A stretch of DNA of 64,000 bases from Microglena sp. YARC (Eukaryota > Chlorophyta > Chlorophyceae > Chlamydomonadales > Chlamydomonadaceae): positions 11,662,187 through 11,726,186 of the forward strand of contig CM039464.1 of assembly GCA_022414725.1 (NCBI GenBank). Reading direction: 5' to 3'. The position numbers and the translations under genes were made by a program. Positions 1 to 8,600 of this stretch are shown piece by piece (positions within the stretch are counted from its first letter, which is position 1; every line of letters starts with the position of its first letter). The notes beneath the pieces are model-generated. The model searched no databases and had not been told where the DNA came from. It saw only the letters and a list, made by a program, of their open reading frames with translations.

Positions 1-132
1 GATCATATGATGCCGGCAGTCTGACAAGGCTGAAGTTACCATTTATTTACTACATCATATAATGCAATTTGTTTGATATCATATGATGATACTCGCCTTT
101 GGTCAACATCATATGATATGCCAGTCACTAGT
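1..132 (-). mobile_element. MITE-like element, family B (cut by window edge)
   Basis: AT-rich stretch dominated by the CATATGAT palindrome. It contains the internal blocks CGCCTTTGGTCAACATCATA and GCCGGCAGTCTGAC that recur in the copies at 2757, 7174, 34053, 36 kb and 37111. The right end GCCAGTCACTA corresponds to the terminal inverted repeat TAGGGAACGGCA of better copies. The left end is lost at the window edge. No coding capacity is visible. Confidence 0.6.
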
Positions 133-186
133 CATGAATCAGGAGTTCATGATATTGCAAAGGGCTACAAGAAAGGACCCTACATG

Positions 187-378
187 ACATAGCTTTTCTT
201 GTCAGCTACCAGCAGCAGCTTCTAGGCAGCTCCCTTGGCTCGCTAACCAGCCAAACATATAGAAACATAGTGCATCTGAAAACTGACAGAATCCTCTTTC
301 TAGTATGCTTGGAATCTTGGGGCTTCAACCAGTGGCTGGCGGGAGCTACCTAAAAGCTGCTGATCGAAGCCGAAATGA
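187..378. mobile_element. MITE-like element, family C (degenerate)
   Basis: Begins TAGCTTTTCTTGTCAGCTAC and continues into AGCAGCAGCTTCTAGGCAGC. It ends with the diverged inverse GGGAGCTACCTAAAAGCTGC followed by GAAATGAAAAGC. The layout matches the nearly perfect inverted-repeat element at 39694-39896. No ORF is seen inside. Confidence 0.55.
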
Positions 379-479
379 AAAGCCGTGCTAAATGACCCCA
401 TTCACTTGTTTGCATTCATCTGGCAACCATCTCCCCTGCCTGGAGGGTGATACTTAATTTGTCTGTCATGGTGACTTTC

Positions 480-540
480 CCCAGCTGCGGCGGCGGAAGG
501 GTCCCCTTACTACCACGCCCCTCCAAACGGTATCTTTTTT
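480..540 (+). repeat. SINE family G tail fragment
   Basis: The block CCCCTTACTACCACGCCCCT and its flanks resemble the 3' part of the tRNA-like SINE at 9640-9835, where the matching block is TTAATACCACGCCCCATC. It is only a short fragment, so the assignment is tentative. Confidence 0.35.
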
Positions 541-575
541 CCTTCTCCCCTGCCAGCAGCAGGTGTCGCAATTAC

Positions 576-742
576 AAACAAAATTAAATTGTCACTGTAG
601 CAAAAACTCAGGGCCCCAATTGGTAAAACTATTCTTCAGGCTTCAGTTCGTCAGTTATTTTCCGTCTTAGCTCCTCCTGGTATCATGGTTGGGCAAGTCC
701 TTTCAGCCTATTTGGCTACCCCTGGACGTTAGCAATGGACAC
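576..742 (+). mobile_element. LINE-like 3' end (family A)
   Basis: Shares order and sequence with the 3' end of the LINE remnant at 11940-12370: AATTGTCACTGTAGC, ACTCAGGGCCCC, then GGTTGGGCAAGTCC, GCCTATTTGGC and TACCCCTGGAC. The conceptual peptide N-x-GP-x-x-VK is also shared. Only the 3' end is present, as is usual for 5'-truncated non-LTR retrotransposon copies. Confidence 0.5.
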
Positions 743-1560
743 ATCCTGGGGTATGTTGTTACAGTCCAGGGGTAGACATGCACATCACTGTCCCAGGGAT
801 ACTTTCCCCCCTATATATTGCTAGTTTTGACCCCGTTTTGGAGAAATTATCGCTTTAAAAAGTAAAACAAAAAGTTTTTTTATTTTACCCCAAATGCCCC
901 CTCAAAGCTACTAAAAGCTAAAAAAAACACTAAAACGCTGTCCCTGGAGGAGGGCTTGAACCATGAAGCTAGAAAAAAACCACTTTCAGGTTTGAAAAAT
1001 AATCACTGTACTGTCCCATGAAGCTGGCATTATGATCCCGACACGCAGCATCGGCAATGACCAGATTTGAATAATTTTCTTGAAATCCCATAAACATAAT
1101 CGTTTCTTTATCGTCGGTCTCAAGGCCCAATATATGAATGTAATATTTTCGCGCATCAAGCCACACAATCGTTCACACCAGGGTAGTACTAATTGCGCGC
1201 GGCAGCGCGGTGCCACACTGCCTTTTTGAGCCCATGTGTGCGTTTCACGCAGTTTTTCCAACCCCCTGTGGGCGCAGCGCGCAGTTTTTGCGCTTTTTGC
1301 ACTAAAAAGCGCTGACCAATTTGTGCGCTATTAGCGCTGACCGATTTGGCAATAATTAGTACCCCGGTTCGCACAAGCATTTACCAGCTGATAATTAAAC
1401 TTGAACTTGGCTACATGGCTCCAGCCTTTTAGGCTGCTTGCCGACTTTGGCAGGTACTTAATCAATTCAAATCAAAGCATTCTTATCAAAACATATTTGA
1501 TCCAATATCTGCATACAAGTTTTAATGAACAAAGGCAACTTCGCACGACCTTCCACCTCT
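743..1560. other. No supported gene; dispersed-repeat fragments
   Basis: A 65-codon minus-strand frame at 1166-969 looks moderately protein-like but has no recognisable domain, and I do not call it a gene. Positions 1185-1305 are a GC-rich repeat (CTGCCTTTTTGAGCCC, then CCCCCTGTGGGCGCAG) that recurs at 12535-12635. Positions 1387-1450 (ACTTGGCTACATGGCTCC) recur in diverged form at 11637-11705. Confidence 0.4.
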
Positions 1561-1599
1561 GGATTGCTCCCATCCAAACCCATTAGATACACACCCAGA

Positions 1600-2605
1600 T
1601 ACGCTCCCATTAGATACACACCCATCAGCATTCGCTTGTCTTAGTCCAGCCACCTGTTTTTCACCTACTAGCAGCAGGTGCTCCATGCATCCAGTGCCAT
1701 AAACCCATTCACCCGTTGACACACACCCGTCTGCATTCAACCTCCTACTTTCACCCACCTACCTTCTCACCTACAACCAGCAGGTACCCCATGCGGCCAG
1801 TGACTCAGCTATGCCCGAGCCCCCAGCACCGGTCACTCCTGAGCCAACCCCTGTCTTTGTGGAGGCTCCTGACCTTATCCACCCGTTGACACACACCCAT
1901 CTGCATTCACCCCCCTACTTCCACCCACCTACATCCACTCACCAACCTTCTCACCTACCACCAGCAGGTGACCCGTGCAGCCAGTGACTCAGCTGTGCTA
2001 TACCCCGCAACACCCGTCACTTCTGAGCCAACCCCTGTCAAAGCTTCTGACCCCATGCACCCGTTGACACACACTCATCTGCATTCACCCTCCTACTTCC
2101 ACCCACCTACATCCACTCACCAACCTTCTCACCTACCACCAGCAGGTGACCCATGCAGCCAGTGACTCAGCTGTGCTATACCCTGCAGCACCCGTCACTT
2201 CTGAGCCAACCCCTGTCAAGGCTTCTGTTCCCATGCACCCGTTGGCACACACTCATCTGCATTCACCCTCCTACTTCCACCCACCTACATCCACTCACCA
2301 ACCTTCTCACCTACCACCAGCAGGTGACCCGTGCAGCCAGTGACTCAGCTGTGCTATACCCTGCAGCACCCGTCACTTCTGAGCCAATTCCTGTCAAGGC
2401 TTCTGTTCCCATGCACCCGTTGACGCACACTCATCTGCATTCACCCTCCTACTTCCACTCACCTACATCCACTCACCAACCTTCTCACCTACCACCAGCT
2501 GGTGACCCATGCAGCCAGTGACTCAGCTGTGCCAGAGCCCGCAGCGCCTGTCCCCCCTGAGCCAACCCCTGTCGTCGTAGAGGCTTCTGACCCCACTTTG
2601 GAGAA
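1600..2605 (+). repeat. 178 bp tandem array of DUF3611 exon 5' edge
   Basis: At least four near-regular units spaced 178 bp apart (joints near 1968, 2146, 2324 and 2502), plus more diverged units to the left near 1660 and 1775. Each has a pyrimidine/CA-rich part, CACCAGCAG|GTGACCCATG, and a proline-rich coding-like segment reading SDSAV and PEPTPV. The unit nearest 2502 runs into the intact exon. The leftmost unit near 1790 resembles that exon more closely (PEPPAPV, VEAPD) than the middle three, which read LYPA and have lost the VVVEA codons. I infer that the 5' edge of the exon with its acceptor was amplified and the middle units then diverged. Confidence 0.75.
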
Positions 2606-5600
2606 GCTCAGGAAGTCTGCTGGCTTCATGAAGAGCCTATCATTCATTGCATTCTGGTTGCAGTTAGCTCTCTCCACCGTTTCCGCTGGCGTGCTGCTCT
2701 TCTCTCTCGCTGTATCCCCCATGGTGAGCCTTTTGTTTTTTTACTACACATGTTTAGGAATCGGCATATCATATGATTTAGACCCAAGGCGAGTATGATA
2801 TCATATGATATCAAACAGACTGCATCCTACGATATTGAACATACATGGTAACTTTAGCCTAGTCAGACTGCCGGCATCATATGATATCATATGATGACAT
2901 GATATGATATTGCCGTTCCCTACACATGGTAGCTTCCACCTGCTCCACTAGCCATCCACTGCGCCCAGCCTCACAATTTCAGCTAGAAAGCTGATTACGT
3001 CAGCTTCAAGGTGCACTAGGTTGCTTTAGGTTTGGCTGATCAGCCAGCCAGGGGAGCTGTCTAGAAGCTGCTGCTCGTAGCTGAAAAGAAAAACACTCCA
3101 TATGAAGAATGCTGTGCTGTGGACAGTGGCGCTATCTCTATTTTTGGCTACACATGGCAGCTTCCACCTTCTCCGTTTGCCATCCATCAGGCCAAGCCCA
3201 AAGCTTTCAGCTGCATTGGAATGCCCATCACCATTTCAACTTTAACACACACTTGCTAGCTCCAGGTTTGGCCCAAGGGTGGGGGAAAGAAGCTGCCCAG
3301 AAGCTGGTACGCATAGCCCCAAACAGAATCAGTGGGTGAGCTGTCAATCCACTATAGTGTTTTTCTACAATGCGCCGCCATTCTACCGCTGCATGGCGAC
3401 GCATGGGTCTGGCTAAACTAGTCATAAATGCCCCCCCGACCCCCCAGAGCTCAGTGCCAATCAGGCAGGGTGTAAGGCTGGCCGCAATAATTATACCAGC
3501 AAAAGGCGATGCAGCTGAGTGTGTAACTGGGGCTAATGAAGGGCGTTCACCACTTTTGTTGTTTGCAGTGCGTCGCAGATTGAGCGACTCGGTGCGACCG
3601 ACTTCCACTTCTCCGGCCTCATCTCGGTAACAAAGGCATCATTGTCTAATTCCCTACCAATCCACAACCTGCTAATTCACAATCTCCCAACTCACACCCT
3701 CCCAATTCACACCCTCTCAATTTCCAACCTCCCTCATTCAAACAGACGTGTCCAAGTGGCTAACCGTGGCTCTTGTCGTGTTCGGTTTCATCTCCTCTTT
3801 CTTTACCCATGTTTTCCTCTGGCTGTCTCGGATTCTGGACGCTAGGAACAACCTCTTGAGTAACACTCTGCTGATTCACACCCTCCTAATTCACACCCTC
3901 TCAATTTCCAACCTCCCACATTCAGACTGACGTGTCCCAGTGGCTAACTGTGGCTCTTGTCGTCTTCGGTTTCATCTCCTCTTTCTTTACCCATGTTTTC
4001 CTTTGGCTGTCTCGGATTCTGGAAGCTAGGAACAACCTCTTGAGTAACACTCTGCTGATCCACACCCTCCCAATTCACACCCTCTCAATTTCCAACCTCC
4101 CACATTCAGACAGACGTGTCCAAGTGGCTAACTGTGGTTGGTGTCGTGTTCGGCTTCATCTCCTCTTTCTTTGCCCATGGCTTCCTGAAGCTGTCTCGCA
4201 AGCTGGCAGGTGGTGAGTAAACATGAAGCACTACCACTTTGGTAGTACACCTGCTATTTTAGTCCTTTGACTCGATTGGTCAGGTAGTTTAATTGTTTGC
4301 TGTTCAATTATCTCGTTGATTACTTGCCCATAGCTTTTGTAAGCTGTCTCGCAAGCTGGCAGGTGGTAAGTAAATTAAACAAAACGTACTACTAATTTAG
4401 TAGATCATCTGATATTTCAGTTGTTTGAATGTATTAGTCAGTTATTTTAATTGCTTGTTGTTCAATTTTTGTTTGTTTTCGGCTTCATCTCATCTTGCTT
4501 TGACCATGCCTTTCCTACACTGTCTCGCAAGCTGGCAGGTGGTAAGTAGGTAAATAAAATAAATAGTACGGGCTGGCAGGTGGCAAAAACAGGTATAGTA
4601 TGCCAGCCCGTTTGCTTGCACTGGGGCCAACCACCAATACCGTTGGTGGTAAGCAGATAAAAATAATCAATAAATAGTACGCCAGTCCGTTGGTCTGCAC
4701 TGGGGCCAAACACCAATACGGCAGGTGGTAAGCAGATAAATATAATCAATAAATAGTATGCCAGTCCGTTGGCTTGCACTGGGGGCAAACACCAATACGG
4801 CAGGTGGTAAGTAGATAAATATAATCAATAAATAGTATGCCAGCCCGTTGGCTTGCACTGGGGCCAACCAACAATACGGCAGGTGGTAAGTAGATAAATA
4901 TAATCAATAAATAGTATGCCAGCCCGTTGGCTTGCACTGGGGCCAACCAACAATACGGCAGGTGGTAAGTAGATAAATATAATCAATAAATAGTATGCCA
5001 GCCCGTTGGCTTGCACTGGGGCCAACCACCAATACGGCAGGTGGTAAGTTGATAAATATAATCAATACATAGTATGCTAGTCCGTTGGTCTGCACTTGGG
5101 CCAACCACCAATACCGTAGGTGGTAAGTAGATAAATCAAATAACGAAATATTACGCCAGCACGTTGGCTTGCACTGGGGCAACCACCAATACCGTAGGTG
5201 GTAAGTAGATAAATCAAATAAAGAAATATTACGCCAGTCCGTTGGCTTGCACTGGGGCAACCACCAATACCGTAGGTGGTAAGTAGATACATACATAAAT
5301 AGTATGCCAGTCCGTTGGCTTGCACTGGGGCCAACCACCAATACCGTAGGTGGTAAGTAGATAAATCAAATAAAGAAATATTACGCCAGCACGTGGGCTT
5401 GCACTGGGGCCAACCACCATTACGGCAGGTGGTAGATAGATAAATAGAATATGTACATCAAAAGTACGCCAGCCTGTTGGTCTGCATTGGGGCCAACCAC
5501 CAATACCGTAGGTGGTAAGTAGATAAATAAAATAAAGAAATATTACGCCAGCACGTTGACTTGCACTGGGGCCAACCACCAATATGGCAGGTGGTAAGTA

Positions 5601-8600
5601 GATAAATCAAACAAAGAAATATTACGCCAGCACGTTGACTTGCACTGGGGCCAACCACCAATATGGCAGGTGGTAAGTAGATAAATCAAATAAAGAAATA
5701 TTACGCCAGCACGTTGACTTGCACTGGGGCCAACCACCAATATGGCAGGTGGTAAGTAGATAAATCAAATAAAGAAATATTACGCCAGCACGTGGGCTTG
5801 CACTGGGGCCAACCACCATTACGGCAGGTGGTACATAGATAAATAAAATATATACATCAGTAGTTTGCCAGCCTGTTGGTCTGCACTGGGAGCAACCACC
5901 AATACCGTAGGTGGTAAGTAGATAAATAAAATAAAAAAATAGTGCGCCAGCATGTTGGCTTACACTGGGGCCAAACACCAAAACGGCAGGTGGTAAGTAC
6001 TACTAATTTCAGTGTCGATTGTGTGTGTTGGTAAGTGTGTGTGTGTGTCGGTATGTTTGAGTTCTCAACATGACATGTGCTGCTCTGGTGCTCTGGTGTG
6101 TGTGTGTGTGTCCGTAAGTGTGTGTGTGTCGGTATGTGTGTTTTGTGTGCGTGTCAGTAAGTGTGCTTGTGTTTGTGAGTCGGTATGTGTGTGTGTCGGT
6201 GCGTGTGTTTGTGTGTGTGTTGGAAAGTATGTTTGTGTGTGTGTCCGTAAGTGTGTTTGAGTGTGTGTGTCGGTATGTTTGAGTTCTCAACTTGACATGT
6301 GCTGCTCTGGTGCTCTGGTATGTATGTTTGAGTGTGTGTGTCCGTATGTGTGTTTTGTGTGTGTGTCAGTAAGTGTGTTTGTGTGTGTGAGTCGGTATGT
6401 GTGTGCGTCGGTGCGTGTGTTTGTGTGTGTCGGAAAGTATGTTTGGGTGTGTGTCGGTGCGTGCGTTTGTGTGTGTGCGTCGGTATGTTTGAGTTCTCAA
6501 CATGACATGTGCTACTTGTATCATATGCAGGAGAGAGCGTGGACCCCACACATATGACGGCTAACTTGCTGCGCAACAGTGGTCTCAACCTATGGGGCAT
6601 GGGTGCCACCGTTGTTGGACTGCAGGCCTCTGTCGGTAAGGACTGGGAGTGTGTGTGTGTGTGGGGGGGGGGGAGGGGAGGGAGGCTGAAATTGTTATAG
6701 CTAATCTTCAGGGGGGCGGGCGGGGGGGGGGCAAATTCTTGTTATTAAACTTCAGGGGGGGGGGGGGGGGGGGGGGGGGGGAGCCATGGAGCAGGTGGCG
6801 GTGGACTGCAGGCCTCAGTCGGTAAGGACTGAAGTGCGGGTGGGGGTAGGGCGGGGGAGTCTGGAATTTTTATGGCTAATCTTTTGGGGGGGGGGGGGGG
6901 GGGGGCAAATTCCCGTCATTAAACTTCAGGGGGGGGGGGGGGGGGGGGGGGGGAGGAGGGCAGAGGAGATATGGACTGAGATATGGACTGACATCTCACT
7001 GAGATAAGGACTGAGATTTGCTCATCAGTATCTACCACTGGAATGCGGCAGTGAACAAACAAAAATCGTTTAGGTCTGGATAAAATATGTGGTTACACGC
7101 AGGGTTGTCGAGTATGATACATCGCACGATAATCTTGGAACCAGGACGTTATTGAGAACCCTAATTAAATGAAGGGACCGGCATATCATATGATGTTGAC
7201 CAAAGGTGATTGTGATATCATATCATGACATCCAAATTGCATCATATGAAATTGCATATAAATTATAACTTTAGCTCAGTCAGACTGCCGACATCATACG
7301 ATATCATATGATATTGTATGATGACATGATATCATATTGACGTTCCCCACATATACCACCATACCATCATACAGGCATACCATCATACAGACATGCCATC
7401 ATACAGACATACCACCTTACAGACATACCATCATACAGACATACCATCATACAGACATACCATCATACAGACGTACCATCATACAGACATACCATCATAC
7501 AGACATACCATCATACAGACATACCATCATACAGACATACCATCATACAGGCATACCATCATACAGACATACCATCATACAGACATACCATCATACAGAC
7601 ATACCATCATACAGACATACCATCATACAGACATACCATCATACCCTCTGCAGGAATGCTTGTGGCCAAGTCCCTGATGGGGGCTGCTTCTGGTGGAGTG
7701 GTGTACGCCCAGAACGCTCAGAACGCACTCGTGTCAGTGGATGTGTTTGCTCTCCAGGTGTGATACAGATTTGAATTGGTGTGTTTTGTGCTGGTGTGTT
7801 GTGTGTTGGTGTGTGATGTGTTTGCTTGCCAGGTGTGAGACAGTTTTGTGTTGGTGTGTGATGTGTGATGTGTTTGCTTGCCAGGTGTGAGACAATTTTG
7901 TGTTGGTGTGTGATGTGTGATGTGTTTGCTTGCCAGGTGTGAGACAGTTTTGTGTTGGTGTGTGATGTGTGATGTGTTTGCTTGCCAGGTGTGAGACAGT
8001 TTTGTGTTGGTGTGTTGTGTGTTGGTGTGTGATGTGTTTGCTTGCCAGGTGTGAGACAGTTTTGTGTTGGTGTGTGATGTGTGATGTGTTTGCTTGCCAG
8101 GTGTGAGACAGTTTTGTGTTGGTGTGTTGTTTGTTGGTGTGTGATGTGTTTGCTTGCCAGGTGTGAGACAGTTTTGTGTTGGTGTGTTGGTGTGTGATGT
8201 GTGATGTGTTTGCTTACCAGGTGTGAGACAGTTTTGAATTGGTGTGCTGTGTGTTGGTGTGTGATGTGTTTGCTTACCAGGTGTGAGACAGTTTTGTGTT
8301 GGTGTGTTGTGTGTTGGTGTGTGATGTGTTTGCTTGCCAGGTGTGAGACAGTTTTGAATTGGTGTGCTGTGTGTTGCTGTGTGATGTGTTTGCCGCCAGG
8401 TGTGAGGCAGATGTGAATTGTTGTGTGGTGTGTTGGTGTGTGATGTTTTGGGTCTCCAGGTGTGAGACAGATTTGATGTGCTGTGCGTTGATGTGTGATT
8501 TTGGTGTGTGATGCGATATTTGAGAGTGATTTGCTGGTGAAAGGGTACATTATTGTCCATGGTTTGCTAGATAGGCTGAAAGGGAGGTGTACATCTGAGC

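Noticed and set aside
5077..5981. Repeated hydrophobic frames (YYLLIIFIYLPP) considered as a membrane repeat protein
   Set aside because: Antisense of the 79 bp donor array, with many overlapping frames and no stable start.
7353..7650. Regular 16 bp repeat considered as a CRISPR-like array
   Set aside because: No unique spacers; it is a simple tandem repeat in a eukaryotic intron.
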